Below are positions 42,172-55,200 of a stretch of 64,000 bases of DNA, piece after piece. The notes beneath the pieces are model-generated. The model searched no databases and had not been told where the DNA came from. It was given only the letters and a program-made list of their open reading frames with translations. This DNA is from Tribonema minus (taxonomy: Eukaryota; Sar; Xanthophyceae; Tribonematales; Tribonemataceae), in contig JAFCMP010000002.1 in assembly GCA_017506865.1 (NCBI GenBank), positions 620,001 to 684,000 on the forward strand, in the 5' to 3' direction. Positions within the stretch are counted from its first letter, which is position 1; each line of letters starts with the position of its first letter. Position numbers and translations under genes: made by a program.

Positions 42172-45100
42172 CTAGGTCTGCAGGATGGCGGGAAACTTGA
42201 AGTTTGGTTTGAAGGCCTCCCCGCTGTCCATGTCGCAGTAGAGCTGCATGGCGTCCCGGTAGGCGTCGATCTCAGCCTTCTTTAGCCGCGGCATTGGTGG
42301 TAGCTCCCAGTGGGGGTCGGGTATGTCGCACGCGGATCTCGCAGCTGGTGCCGTTTCTGTAGGGAGGAATGTGACAATTATGCACCAGTTGCAGTTATGT
42401 TACAGTTACCACATTGCATTGTCATCTCTCTTTCTAAGAATGGGCAGGATGAAACCAAGCGCAAGTTCCAGTTACTTTGTTGGTCGCATTTGTCGCAAGC
42501 AGGTCCGGCAACTGGTGCTGTTTATGCATGAACTGAGATTAAAACGGAGCGCGGGTGACACACCACTGTACAATTTCCGCATCAAAAGCCATGCCGCTAG
42601 TTCTCGTACAGACGTGGGTGAGGGGCAATAGAGCGCAAGTGAATGCTACTACTAAGTATATCGCAGCTACATGTTGGTTGGTCGCAGCTGGTTCCGCTTC
42701 TGCACGGAATGGGGTGCAGCAGCGAGCGCAAGTTGTAGTTACCAGCAGTTGCACCACTACTTGAAAGAAGGTGCATCAGAGGATTGCAGTGTACTACGAA
42801 TGTTTCAAACAATCATCGTCGCAAAGGGACATAACACAAGGGCGGCCCTCAATGTTGCAGAGCCCTCGCAGTGTAAGTGCATACTGGCAGTCTACTCCCA
42901 AGTGTATGGTTCTTGTCCTTGGGTTAGGGTAAGGTTTCGGGCATTATGACCTGCACTTGTGTCGCCAGCCAGCAGTGCTGCTAAGCATCGCTACAGAAAC
43001 AACAGGTTCAAGCTCAAAAGGCCGAAACAGAATGGCAGCAACGAGTCCGTCTTCTCTACTGTAGTCTATGTACTGGAGTAATTCCGTGTTCAGAATGAGG
43101 GTTGCAAAAAAAACGTATTCGGCCACACAAATACGGCGTATTTGGCAACCAGGAGTACGTCGTGAGCAAACTTCAACATGATAGTATGCTGCGCGAAGGG
43201 CGTGTTTGTGGGGCATGCGGTGAGTCTGCTCAATTCCGAGCATACAGTCTGCCACAAAAGGGGCACTTGAACTCCGAAATAAACTTCAAAATACGGCTTT
43301 TGCAACCCTACCACGGTGTTCTTCATCAGTGCGTAAGCAGGAAAGGACACTTTCACGTACATACCAGTAGTTGAGTGCGCATTGATTGATAGTTCATTCA
43401 CAATACAGTACTTCTAGCGTACAGGTTAATGAATCCATTTCATTTACAATGCAGTATTATGTTGATTTCAATTTGGTCTTGTCGCTGGCCACCGGCGCCG
43501 CTGAGCGGTGCTGCAGCGACAGGTCATCAGTGTGATTTATCATACTGTATGATTCATACATATTGATGAATTCAATTCAGTGAATTCACTTACAGCACAT
43601 TGTTATACATAAATATTGGTATTTTAATTCGGTACCTGCACGCTTGTCGGCGGCCACCGGCGCTGCTGAGCGGTGCTGCAGCGACAGGTCCACAAAGTCC
43701 TTAATAGTGGCTTCCTCGAGCAGTCGCGGCACGGCAACGCCGCACACGTCTCTCAGCGACTGCATAGGCAGGGCAGGCAACAGAGGTGAGTTTGGCAATG
43801 TATGGTACAGTCCTAACTATATATATACAGTATATATATTGCAACCCATGTCCACCCCGCCGGGACCGTTACCCACACCGGATCGCAATTCAGCTCAAAT
43901 CATGTGCCGCGATCGTCTCTTAGCACCTGCATAGATATGGCAGGCACCAGAGCTGAGCACGCATGACGACAACCCTAACCCTAACCCTAACCCTAAGTCG
44001 TGTGCGCACGCATGTGCCAAGCAATGCAGCGCTGCTGTATCGTTGCAGAAAGCTGTACGACCACTCCTCTCTTGCCGCCTTGAAAACACTGGCTGCTGTA
44101 ACTAACTCTGTGAGCGTGTGAACGGCGGCTACACGCTCACCTCCCCTTTTGTGCCCCTTGGCTGGTTCCTGGTTTTTGGCCACAATTTATTCCCAAAATT
44201 GCCGAAACCTCTGCACCTCAAAAAAACATTTACGCAGGCGCAAGAATCGTGTGCGGGTACCTCCATTCGAACTTGCTGTCTCAGCAGCTTTCCTGGACTT
44301 TTGTGCGATGAAGCGTGCAGAGGCTTACCCTAACCCTAACCCCAACTCTGCATGAGCTGCTGTGGTTATCCTAACCCTAACCCTAACCCTGAGACACGTG
44401 CGCAGCCACGGTTTGGCCTAGGACGAAGTTTGGGTTAGGGGTGGGTTTAGACTATGTAGGGGTTATGTCACGGAAGCTGTACTGATTTAAAACAGGTTGG
44501 GGGTGAAGTGCATCTCATGTCCAGCTCTGCTATCTGCCAGGACTATACACAACATGAATGCAGGTGCTGAGAGACATGTGTAGCGCATGGTTAGGGCTAG
44601 GGCTGGGTCTGGTTAGCGTTGAGACTATGATCAGGGTTAGGGTCAGGGCTCGTTAAGTTGCGACAGCTACAGTACTAGTGTACATTGATGTCATCTGCAC
44701 ACGACTCATTTTGTTGTGTGGTCTATACTCTTCAGTCTGTAGTCAATATAACAACAGACCACACACACCTGTATGACCGCGTTGCTCTCCCCGATAGAAT
44801 CCGCGGCAACACAGCAACACTACATTCCTTTGTTCTGTAGTCAACACAACGACAGACCACACATTGTATGACCGTTGCTCTCCCCAGTGGGTTTCACGAC
44901 CACACAGCAGTGCTGCATTCTGCTTAGCACATTCATGCGCACAAGACCCTACACTCTCCAGTCTGTAGCCTTCGTATGACCCTGCTAATCGCAACGACAG
45001 ACCATGTACCTGTATTGTGAACCCTAGCCCTGACCGTAACCCTATCCCCAACCCTAACCCTTACCCTTGAGTGACGCATTGCTCACTCTACCCCCAGTCC

Positions 45101-48100
45101 TCGTTATGGTCATGACGACAGAACACACACCTGTATGACCGCATTGCTCTCCCCGATCGGATCTGCGACGACGCGGCGATTAGAGGTGACCGCGCGGCAC
45201 AGGTCGCTGCTCTGCGTGATCGCCCATGTCTGGTATGACGTCCACAGGCGAAACGCGCGCTTCATTCTCCAGGCCTGACAACAGTGTTGGGGGTAGGGTG
45301 GGGGTCAGATAAGAAAGTGACATTTCAAAATGTGCATGGCTTTCTTTCGCGTGCTATGACTAAATATGTACCTGGGTTAGAGTTAGGGTTGCATTTGCGG
45401 GGGGGGTATCGTACGTGTAGGTATGTATGTATATTTGTACATGACGGCCCACGTCTGACATGCTGTCCACAGGCGGAACAAGCGCTTCGTTCTCCAGGCC
45501 TGGGAGCAGCATAGGGAATAGGATTTTGGGGGTCAAACACAAAAAAGTGCATGCATGTGCAAAACCCTCAGAACAGGGTTGCAGTTGGGTTCAGGGTGTA
45601 CTGAAAGTGTCGCAGTACTGGCGTATGGTACAATGTCCATGGGCGAAACGCGCGCTTCATTCTCCAGGCCTGAACATGGTGTTGGGGGTAGGGTTGGGGG
45701 GTCTGATACGAAAGTGACTTTTTCAAAATGTGCATGGCTGGCACGTGTTATGACTTCGCATGTGCATGGGCTAGGGTCAGGGTTGGGTTTGGGGGGGGGG
45801 GGTATTGTACGTGTAGCAGAGCGTAGTGGTGCAGTATGGTATGTATGTATATATGTACGTGATAGTAAGTCTGGTACGACGTCCATAGGCGAAACGCGCG
45901 CTTCATTCTCCAGGCCTGGGAGCAGCATAGGGGATAGGGTGTCGGGGGTCAAACACAGAAATGTGGATGATGGCACATGTGCACAACCCTAGGGTAGGGC
46001 TGCGGTCGGCTTTGGGGTATAGCACTGACAGTGTCGCAGACCGTACTGGCATCTGGTATGACGTCCATAGGCGAAACGCGCGTTTCACTCAGATATGAAA
46101 ACGTGTGCAGGGCTGGCAGGTGATATATGTACCGGGGTTAGGTTTAGGGTTGGGTGTGGGGTGCGGTATACCGTATAGTACATATACGTGTAGCAGAGCT
46201 TACTGGCATACCGTATGTATTGCATGCATGTAGGTCCACAGGCGAAAAGTGCGCTTCCTTCTCCATGCCTTAAATCAAGGCAAGGGACGGCAGCGGGGTT
46301 GTTGTGTACTAGTGAAGAACTACTTCATATATGTAAATGGGCACACATAGGGGCTCACCGTTCCTTTCATCGCCACAGTCAAATGCGACCAGCATCATCG
46401 TAGTAATGAGCTATAAGCATGCGTGACTCAGGGTTAGGGTTAGGGTTAGGGTTAGGATTAAGTGTGACCACCGCCGCGAATGGGGTGCGTGCGCAAGGGC
46501 GGACGTTGATGCTCAAGCTAGAACTTAATCCATCATGGATCTATACTGATGAATAAGCACATGAAGATTGCGGTGCTCAACAGCGGCTCACCGCTCCTTT
46601 CGTGGCCACTATCAAATACTTCCGAAGTATAATATGTCTATATATACTTCAAGTACTTGAAGTATGCGTGAAACAAGCGGTACTCACCCGTGCTCAATGC
46701 TCACCGCTCCCTTCGTGGCCACAGTTGAGCGCGCCACCAGAGATTCCGCCACCTCCACCGGGTGTCGATGCACAAACACCACAGCAGCAGCCTCGAAAAC
46801 AGGGGGAGCCACATGAGCAGGGTGATGCTCAACTCAGGACTGCACGATACTACCTTTGTTAAATGCTACAATCGCTACAGTAGACTTTGCAGAACTATAC
46901 TTCAGAAGTATGTACATATGGGCACACACAGGGGCTCACCGCTCCTTTCGTCGCGACAGCTTAACGCGCCGCCAGCTCAGATCAGGACTTATTCCATCTT
47001 GGATCTATAATTGTTCATGAATATAAGCGCAATAAATAGCTGTTGTCAACCGCGATCAACGCTCACCGCTCCCTTCGTCGCCACAGTCGAACGCGCGACC
47101 AGAGATTCCGCCACCTCCACGGGGTGCCGATACACGAATACCACAGCAGGGAGCCTCGAGAACAGGGGGAGCCACGTGCGCAGGGTGATGCTCAACCGAG
47201 GGTCCTTCAGGAGCCAAGGCGGCAGCGACTCGAGCTCTCTGATCTCTCGCCAGCCCCGTGAAAAGTCCATGTCACCCTGAACAGAACGGCCGCAGCAATG
47301 CAATGTTCATCAGTAATTGACATATGGAACTGGAAAGCACTCAATCTGCCTTTCAAATCGAGTGCGGAGGCCACTGCACTCTTGTTTTGGTGTGTACAGA
47401 ATGGTGATGCTCCACCAGGGGTCCTTGAGAAGCCACGGCGGCAGGGACTCGAGCTCTCTGATCTCTCGCCTCCCACGCCGGAGAGTATACAGCAGCAGCT
47501 GTTACGCCAATGTCAATAGTTCGAGAGGTGGAAAGCATGCGTATTTCCATGGAAACAATTTGGGGTTGGGATTGGCGGTAGGGCTAGGTTTAGGGTGACC
47601 GCCACATTCGGGTTAGGGTTAGGGTTAGGGTTAGGACAACATGGAGGAACTCGATTACAGATGATACCAGGCTTCCTGCGCGCTGTTATGGTAGGTGGCA
47701 TGTGAAAAGGCAGCTACAAACCGCAGTTTCGCCGGGGGGGGAGGGCAGCGCTTTCGGTGATTTGCTGTTCAAGCATTGCCTCCTTGTAAGTTTCATAAAG
47801 ATTTCATGAAGAATTCAAAAAAAGGTTTCAGACATTCACCTCTGTCCTAGAACCGCCGCCTGTTGACCATACAGCAAAACTCGTGCGAGAGATGGTGCAT
47901 GTCGGCAGATTCTGCCTGACCGTGCCAGTGCCGGTGAGAACTCTGGCCGCTCGGACAGTCAATGCCATTGTTGCAGGTAGCCACAGTGCACTCCTAATGA
48001 GTGACTGGGGCACTTTACTGCAAGTATGCAGGCCCCCGCGCCTGGCTTGGTAGTGTCGTCTTGGGGGGAAGTCCTAGAGTTGCAGTTGGGTGTGCAAGGG

Positions 48101-49758
48101 CTCGTCTTGAGGTTAAGGTCAGCATCACGGGTACGTATGCACGGCTATGTAGGTATACCTTGAGTATGTCAGTCAGCACTGCGTCCGGCTCGTACTTGAA
48201 AATTGTATTGTCTTCGAGGTAGGGTTGGCAATCTTCAGGTTATGGGGTCAGGGGTATGTACACACGGGTAGGTAGGTATACCTTGGGTAATGTCATCAGC
48301 GTCTGGTTCGTACTTGATAGTGTCGTTAAGAGGTACGGTTGCATTGTGTTCAGACTAGGGCAAGGGGTAGGTATGCACGGGTAGGTAGGTATACCTTGAG
48401 TAGGTATACCTTGAGTATGTCAACCAGCATTGCATCGGCTTCGTACTTGAAAGTACCATAATGATACGATAATATGATATCATTAATTTTAAAGTCAGGG
48501 GTATGTACGTATGCACAGGTACCTTGAGTATGTCGATCAGCACCGCGTCCGGCTCGGTTGTGATAATATTGTAATATTCATGATATCTTAGTAACTTTGA
48601 AGTCAGGGATATGTACGTATGCACAGGTACCTTGAGGATGTCGATCAGCACCGCGTCCGGCTCGTACTTGATGTCGTTGTCGCACCAGTGCGTGTGCTGG
48701 GACTTGAGCAGCCTGTCGTTCTGCCAGACGACCATCTGCTTCTCAAAGTAGCCCTTCGCGTTCTCGTCCTGGTTGAAGTTGAAGTTGAGGTCAGCAAGAG
48801 GCGGACAGACGAGCGTGAGTGGCGTGATAGAGTGTGGTGAGCTCTCTGCATACGTTGCCCAGCAACACACTTCACAATGAAGGACACTTGCTCTTTGCTG
48901 TAAAGAAACGGTCTGCACTGCACGGGACATCATTGGCGCCCTCTTCTAGTAGTTCAACTTGACACAGCATGACTGCAATCGCTGTGGTCGGAGCTGAGGT
49001 CCAGCACGCAAGCTGCGAGCCGAACAAGGTAGATCAGATACAAGATGGTAGGGCCTTACCAGCATGGGTGCGGAACAAAAAGAGATGATCAATAGTAGCC
49101 CTGATCCTAAGTAAGGCCAGTTCACTGGACGAAGAGGTTGTAAAGAACCAAATCCCTAAACCTAGCCGTAACCCAGCATGACTATATACAGCACTGTATG
49201 CACGCATGTCCGCATTCTTCGCAACTCCAAAGCAATCGCTGTGCCATGTCGACACTTCAACAATTACTTCAACTTATGACGCACCCGCGCCGGGATGAGG
49301 CGCGTCCCCAGATTCAACCCCGCGTGCGCGAGCAGCCCCGTCACCATAGACATCAAAGCCAATGTCCATCGCCACTTCAGCAAAAACTTCAACTTATGAC
49401 GCACCCGTGCCGGGATGAGGCGCGTCCCCAAGTTCAACCCCGCGCGCGCGAGCAATCCCGTCACCATGGACGTCCCGCTGCGGTGCATGCCCAGCACGAT
49501 GACCCCTGGCCGACTGGCAGGTAGCGCAACCGCCGGGTGGCCGCCCTCGGGGGCCCTCACCGGTTCCGGCGCGGCCCAGGGGCCTTCGTCGCGCTGCGGC
49601 AGCTGCGCACCGTGCTCTAGCGGTGGCGTCAGCTCCTGCTGCTGGTGGTGGTCTTCGTGAGGCGCCGGCGCCGGCGGCGGCGGCAGCGGGTGAGCGTTGT
49701 GACGGCGGAGCAGCGCTGCGGTGCCGAGGAGCACTGCTGCGGCGGCGGCGTACGGCAT
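42172..49758 (-). CDS. Sulfotransferase, type II membrane protein, six exons
   Basis: Minus-strand exons 49758-49405, 48768-48631, 47276-47067, 45274-45131, 43759-43636 and 42344-42172 join in phase to 1143 bases (380 residues, TAG stop). The enzyme would transfer sulfate from PAPS, probably to a carbohydrate or small molecule in the secretory pathway. A short hydrophobic segment (AAAAAVLLGTAALL) then a proline-rich stem gives a Golgi-type anchor. The 5'-PAPS loop is VIVLGMHRSGTSMVTGLL (86-103). KDPRL (188-192) and the 3'-phosphate site VYRHPVEVAESL (212-223) follow. WRMKRAFRLWTSYQTWAI and DFVDLSLQH fit the family C-terminal half. The first exon and every intron carry edge copies. It is divergent from the FIST gene, 2.5 kb away. 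Confidence 0.87.
42480..42720 (-). repeat. Copies of acceptor and exon 6 start of the sulfotransferase
   Basis: Units at about 42478-42525 and 42668-42715 share GGTCGCA, GCAGCTGGT.CCG and TTCTG with the functional acceptor region at 42325-42360. Confidence 0.6.
43470..43950 (-). repeat. Edge copies flanking sulfotransferase exon 5
   Basis: The exon end plus donor is copied at 43478-43530 (GGCCACCGGCGCCGCTGAGC, GGTGCTGCAGCGACAGGTC). The acceptor plus exon start is copied at about 43908-43955 (CGTCTCTTAGC, CTGCATAG). The functional exon is 43636-43759. Confidence 0.82.
43971..44392 (-). repeat. Interstitial telomeric runs in sulfotransferase intron 4
   Basis: CCCTAA runs at 43971-43996, 44327-44342 and 44371-44390. 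On the transcribed strand they read TTAGGG. Confidence 0.85.
44750..45010 (-). repeat. Copies of sulfotransferase exon 4 end and donor
   Basis: Units at about 44758-44815, 44850-44910 and 44960-45012 repeat ACACACCTGTATGACCGC and TTGCTCTCCCCGAT from 45125-45160. Confidence 0.82.
45440..46290 (-). repeat. Five copies of acceptor and exon 4 start
   Basis: Units near 45465, 45630, 45868, 46055 and 46225 repeat GTCCATAGGCGAAACGCGCG, CTTCATTCTCCAGGCCTG and a shared intronic block (GGGTCAAACACA, AAAGTGCATG). They lie upstream of the functional acceptor at 45275. Spacing is about 170-240 bases. Confidence 0.9.
46345..47000 (-). repeat. Copies of sulfotransferase exon 3 end and donor
   Basis: Units near 46350, 46583, 46690 and 46920 repeat GGCTCACCGCTCCTTTCGT and further exon 3 sequence. 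The 46690 unit carries over 100 bases of exon 3. Confidence 0.88.
47395..47480 (-). repeat. Copy of sulfotransferase exon 3 start region
   Basis: The segment repeats 47185-47260 of exon 3 (GGTGATGCTC, GGGTCCTT, GACTCGAGCTCTCTGATCTC) on its upstream side. Confidence 0.88.
48110..48628 (-). repeat. Four copies of sulfotransferase exon 2 end and donor
   Basis: Units near 48150, 48270, 48385 and 48515 repeat GGTACCTTGAGTATGTCGAT and CACCGCGTCCGGCTCGTACT from the exon ending at 48631, with donor sites conserved and spacers A/T-rich. Confidence 0.9.
49260..49404 (-). repeat. Copy of sulfotransferase exon 1 end and donor
   Basis: About 120 bases at 49264-49383 repeat 49384-49480 (CTTATGACGCACCCGNGCCG, GGATGAGGCGCGTCCCCA). 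This gives a second potential donor 120 bases downstream. Confidence 0.92.
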
Positions 49759-50170
49759 CTGCACGGGGGCGCACCGGCGGCGCACTGGTGCTTCAGTAAA
49801 CTCGAAGTACCTAAGTGGTTGTGCGGTGAGTGGTTCAAGCCGTGTGGGGTAAGGGTTAGGGTTAGGAGCACGGCTGCGGCGCCGAGGAGCGCTGCTGCGG
49901 CGGCGGCGTACGGCATCTGTCGCGGGGGCGCAGCGGCGGCGCGCGTGAGGCGAGCGCTGCGCACTGGTGCTTTTATTATGGCCAAATGCGAAGACATAGT
50001 TGTGGTATGAGGGGTTTAAGCAGTGCGGGGTTAAGGTCAGGGTTAGGAGCAGCTGCGGCGCTCATGAGCGCTGCCGCAGCGGCGGCGGCAGACGACGTGT
50101 GTGGTGACGCGCGATGCGACTCAGCAGCAGGTATGCGTTGAGCACTGTGCACTGGTATTCTGCCAGCCAG
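49735..50170 (-). repeat. Three copies of the sulfotransferase gene start
   Basis: Blocks at 49735-49800, 49885-49985 and 50045-50165 repeat GCGGCGGCGTACGGCATCTG and GCGCACTGGTGCTT. The block at 49885 keeps a CAT (ATG) equivalent to the start codon. The translation start and 5' UTR are thus duplicated upstream of the gene, with TTAGGG-like spacers near 49850 and 50030. Confidence 0.75.
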
Positions 50171-50971
50171 CACGGGCAGGTGCAGGCCGCGGTTTGGGTC
50201 AGCGATACTGTGACGGAATGGTCGCGCACTGGCGATCAGACAAGTGGACGACGCTCCAGCAGCACCGCATCAGTTGAAGTTGAAGCAATGCTGTGGGGGC
50301 AGATTTTGGTGCAGAAGTTGAGAGTTTCTGGCGAAGTGGAGCAGCCAGGAGGCATCCAACGCACGCAGTGGGGGCCGTGCGCGATGCCTCCTGGCGACGC
50401 ACAGCACGTGACTTCAAACGCTAAAACTGAGCACTGGCGATCTTCCAAAACGTTGCTCGCAGCGTTGACAAAAGGACAGGAGGCGTCAGCTCTGGCGGCT
50501 CTGAGGCGTTGCTCGCAATGTCAAAATGTGTCAGCTGCAGGCACGTACGCCATCTCAGTAAAGGGCTGCGGTTCGGAGTGTGTCATGCGCTGTGATTGCA
50601 ATGCTGAGATTTGCGGCACATGAGGAGCGCTCCAGCGCGTGCCTGCTGCGGCGCCCCCGCCCGATGGTGAGGTGCGAGGTGAGAGCTGAGCGCTGCGCAC
50701 CGGCACGCGGAGCATCGCGTTGGCAGCAGCGATGAGCAATGCGCACTGCTGACGACAGCACCTGCTGTGCACGAAAGACAGCATGCGGGCAAGCTCAGGC
50801 TGCGTACACCACCCCTGAAGATTGTTGTTTACAACTGTTCGTACGGTAGTAATGACGCGGAGACATGGGGTGAGTGCTTAGCATCGCGCACCAGCACTTG
50901 AAGCGTTGCTGACGGGCTGCACGCTGAGCACTGCCGTGATCTGCTGAGCACTGCACGCTGCTGGGCGACAA

Positions 50972-51130
50972 ATGACGTTCGCGTTGAAAGGAGTGCGGAG
51001 CTTGCCATATATTAAGGATCTGGCCTTCCTGTCTGTTCAGGACGAGGCAAGGGCAGCCTTGCAATTAGAGTTAGGGTTAGATGCAGCGCCGCCCTACGTG
51101 GTATCCGACGCGCCAGCGCGCACGGGATAG
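50972..51130 (+). CDS. Small ORF, 52 residues, unknown
   Basis: The frame begins ATGACGTTC and reads SLPYIKDLAFLSVQDEARAA with reasonable amino acid composition, then runs through a TTAGAGTTAGGGTTAG stretch as LELGLD and ends at TAG. It may be a terminal exon or chance. No homologue is recognised. Confidence 0.2.
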   Translation: MTFALKGVRSLPYIKDLAFLSVQDEARAALQLELGLDAAPPYVVSDAPARTG

Positions 51131-51472
51131 CTTGTACGCCCTTAGGGTTAGGGTTAGGGTTAGGCCCCAATCATCACAGAGCGTGTAACCTTTATGTCCT
51201 CCAGCACACAGCAGGATCGCAAGCCCTCTACTGTTGTTCGAGCCTGCCGTGCGCAGGTTGCTTGACCACCAGGGCTAGCGGCCCCTTCATGTCAGCACAT
51301 TTGCACCTCTTGCGCCTTGGCTCGAACGCTCGTTCAGGGCGCAAATGGCGCAACTGGCAGGCCGGAGGTTTAGCCGTCAGCCCTTTGATAACTCAAGTTC
51401 ATGTGTGCTCTTGCTAACATTCGTTAGCACAAGTACAAGTACTCAAGCCAGTCCAGGCGGGGCATCGCGTAC

Positions 51473-51562
51473 CAGTGTGCGCAGTCGCCGCCACCGCGAC
51501 CGCTTCCCGCCATACAGATTGTCCTTAAGGTCCTGCGGGTGCATCGGCAGCCGCTTGCTCAT
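51473..51562 (-). CDS. Candidate first exon of an unknown gene
   Basis: On the minus strand an ATG starts SKRLPMHPQDLKDNLYGGKR, with SRWRRLRTL next, and ends at a GTACGC donor after exactly 30 codons. A diverged copy of its start (GGCAGCCGCTTGCTCAT) lies upstream at about 51727-51760. That is the same edge-copy pattern seen in the certain genes and gives some support. No following exon was found. Confidence 0.25.
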
Positions 51563-52220
51563 CCCTCCTCCTGCTAGTGCGAACGCTATCGCATCCTGTG
51601 GACGAAGTGAGCGACGCAATTGCAGTGAAGGCGCGAACGCTATCGTATCGTGTGACGCTGCTGTGGTGTTGACGACCGCACCATGTTCATCAAGTAAATG
51701 GTCTAAATCGCTGCGTGAAATTCTATGGGCAGCCGCTTGCTCATGCATCTTCCTGATGGCATGAACGCTGTCGCATCCTGTGACGGAGGAAGCACAGCGG
51801 CCCACTGAAGAAGTATATCGGGTTCTAGGCAATGAGCACCGATTGCTGTTAAACGAGTTTCTGTCAGCATCCAAGTAGGTGCGGTCGCAAGCGGTCATAA
51901 GCTGCATTGCTCACAATGTTGCAATCCTAGCCGTGGAGGCACGCGATAGCAGTCACTGATCCAAAGCACCAGTATGTGATGGAGCGCGCTTGCCTTCTCA
52001 TCAAAAACATGGTCTGCGTGGTACAGGCAATCCCCAGCGAGATGACGTAGCAGAGCAGACATGTTACCAAGTAGCACTTGTGACATCTACTGCCAAAAGA
52101 CCTCTCACCTCTGCCAACGCCAGCCGTGTGCCAGCGCAAAGAGTTTTCGGGCACGTCACACGTCGTTAACTTCAAGTTCTTTCACTTTTGAGTTGCTGTT
52201 GGACCTCATACACCCCAGCG

Positions 52221-55200
52221 ATGCAATACTTGCTGGTGGCAACAGCTGCGCTGCATCTAGCATGCGTGGCGAATGCCTTCGTTAGCGTCAGCAGTACGCC
52301 CTCTGCCCTGGTGGCTAAACGCTACTCGGCACCGACGTCATTGCATGGACAGCGAAATCATGCGCTTTATCAGCCACACAGATCGCACAAGCGGCAGCGA
52401 TGGCAATCTGCGATGGCGATGCTTGCAGGGGAGGCGGAGCCGCAGGCCTGGAGCAGTGCAGTGTCGACCGCAACGGATCTGCCCACCGCCATCGAGCAGG
52501 TAAACAAGACGCGGTGCCACGATCTTTGCATGTCTTGATCGCTGCTGCAAAATCCTGCAAAGATCGCGCAGTTTGCTTGTTGCAAGTCAGGCTGTATTGT
52601 GCAATGGAGAGCCAAACTGCCGCCTTGTCGTAAGAGAATGCGTGATTCGAGAGGGGAGACGCTTTTGCACCGCGACCTAGTGCTGTAAGGCTGCTGATAA
52701 ATAAGTCGTGTCAGACGCGAGCAAGGCTTAGAGAGGCGTGGCATCGTTCATGATGATGATGATAGGTCGTTTATTATGCCCCTCTGCGTCAAAGTTTCCT
52801 GTCATTGGTAGCATCATGGCATAAAGCTCTCTCAGCATCACGTACCAGTTCTCTCAGGGACAGCCATGAACAACTATGTAGCTCTGCGAACGACAGTGCG
52901 CGTGGCGATTTATCCATGCTTGGTTGCCGACTTGCTGCCTATGCCAAGCCTAGCAGCATCAACGGCCTTTTGCGTTGTGAGCAACAGCAGGATCATCGGT
53001 TTGCCTGGGACTTTGCTGATTGCATCTCATGAGCAAGAGCAGGGTCATGATTATGCAGCTAGCATCGGCGTTCCGGCATCGCTGCATACAACAGTCAGAC
53101 CGCCATACTAGTACAATGCTGATAAACAGGGGTCGTGACCTGCTTGCCTGCGAGCACACGTTGGAGCTCCATTACGGTGGGGCCTCAGCAGTACAAAAGT
53201 ATGCGTGAGTTGTGGCAGCTGCCATCAGACATGCGCGCGCATATGAGCATACACACATACTTTGAAGCACACACCATACACATACGCATACAGTGGCACC
53301 GTGCAGGAGTTGGTGACAGCAGGCTGCGTCGCATGCGCGGCGGTAGGTGTGCAAGCGCCGGCGGGGTGCCTACATGCAGCTACCGGCGCATACACGCGTA
53401 CATACATCATACATGAATACTAAGTATACATGCATGTTCTATACATGCACATGTACATACATAAATACTGTAACATGCATGAATGCATACATGAAGAGTA
53501 GACACATACCCACATGCGTGCATACATACTTCTACAGGCATACTCACATGCACGCACATTTACACATGCATGCGCACCCTCACGGCAACTACCGCAAACC
53601 ACTGCGTCATGTGTGTGGTGGCAGGTCTGCAAGCGCGCGCTGGCAGGGCTGCCACCTGGCACCACGCCAGACCTAGCAATCCTACACGTGAGCAGCATCT
53701 ACGGGGGCCCGGAAGTGCTGCAGAACGTGCTCAAAGGAGTGAGGGAGCATGCGCCGGGGGTGAGGGCGCTGGTGGGGGGCGGGGCGAGCGGGGTAGTGGG
53801 TATGCGCAAGGGCAGGTATGTATGCTACGCGTCCTGCCATGTACTACACTGGCGTTAACAAGTGGCACATAGAACTGGCACAGTCTTCCACCGCGTCTCG
53901 AGTTTGCTCGTTGATTTTGGGTTCTGAGAATTGACTGGGCTGGTGGGGGGCCGGGCGAGCGGGGTAGTGGGTATGCGCAAGGGCAGGTACGTATGCTGCA
54001 TGCCATGCGCTAGACGTACCTAATAAGTGCTTCTTACGCAGGCTTCAACGGAGCTCAAGGTGCACAATTTGCTCATATTTATTGGATTTTGGAATTGAGT
54101 GCGCGAGTGAGGGGCGGGGCGAGCGAGGTGTAGCGGGTATGCAAGGGCAGGCAGGAGGCGATATATCCGTCGTATGCTGTGCCGCGAAGTGTTCATATAT
54201 ACAAATTAGTGGCACAGTGTTTTCGGGTAAGTCAGGGGTGACAGTGCGTGTGCATGTTTTTTTCACATGATAGGATTGGGGTGCACTGATGGACGAGCAG
54301 GTTGGCGGGGATGTGTTGGTGCAGATATCTACTGTAGTATGTACATGCCTTGTGTGTTAACAGCAATGCAGGAGGGTAGTAAACTGCGCATTCACAGGAA
54401 CAGTAACGATCGCACACAGATGCAGATTGTCTGGAACTGACTGCACTGGTGTGGGGGGCGGGGCGAGCGGGGTGGTGGGTATGCACAAGGTCAGGGGTGT
54501 ACATACATACCGTATGACCTGTGAAGTGGCGCATTGCGCTTTGAGGGAGCACTGCTCAAACGCACAGTTGCGGGGTCATTGCAGCTGACTGCACTGGTGT
54601 GAGAGGCCAAGGGAGGGGTAAGGGGGCATGCGCAAGGTCAGCGGTGTAGGCTACATTGTTCTTGAATTACTTCCTTTTTTGTCATACATACCGCTTGACC
54701 TGTGAAGTGGCGCATTGCGCTCTGAAGCAGTGGCGAACGTGTGTGTGGGCTTTACGCTCCGAGGGGCAGTGGGTGGAGGGGTATGTATATATGTTTGTGG
54801 TAGCGTAGCCAGGCCTTGCGACTTCGCCACCATGCATGATCGGAACTGGCGGTCACAGTCTCTCAGCGTCCCAGTTGCAGGTAATCTACGATCGTCTCAT
54901 ACAACCAGAACCGACTGCACCTGGTGGTAGAATTGTTGGAGCCGGCTGCCTGGTGATAGGCGGTCTGCGCATCGATTCATACCATCAGGACTGACTGCAC
55001 TGGTGGGGGGGGGAGGGGGAGGGGGGGGGGGGTGATTGTCAGATCGAATGCACTGCGGGAGGAAGAGCGGGCCGGGGGGGGGGGGTCATATACGGATCTT
55101 CGGCGACTGTCCTGTCCAGTAGGTGCTAGCGGTTACGAGCATGGCTGCGTGTAGATCTAACCCTTTCTTCCTGAAAGCCTGCTCTGTTCTTTTTACTTGC

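Larger units (their letters stand above)
50171..52220. other. Intergenic stretch with only weak coding signals
   Basis: An ORF at 50114-50623 has no motif. A minus-strand first-exon candidate is described at 51473-51562 and a small plus ORF at 50972-51130. The rest shows nothing I can support. Promoter elements of the two divergent flanking genes should lie here. Confidence 0.4.

Noticed and set aside
45325..46088. Several similar minus-strand frames as separate paralogous genes
   Set aside because: They are tandem copies of the start of sulfotransferase exon 4 with its acceptor and intron sequence, not independent genes.
53420..53698. Cys/His-rich minus-strand frame in FIST intron 1
   Set aside because: It is produced by ACATGCATAC-type simple sequence and antisense of FIST exon 2.
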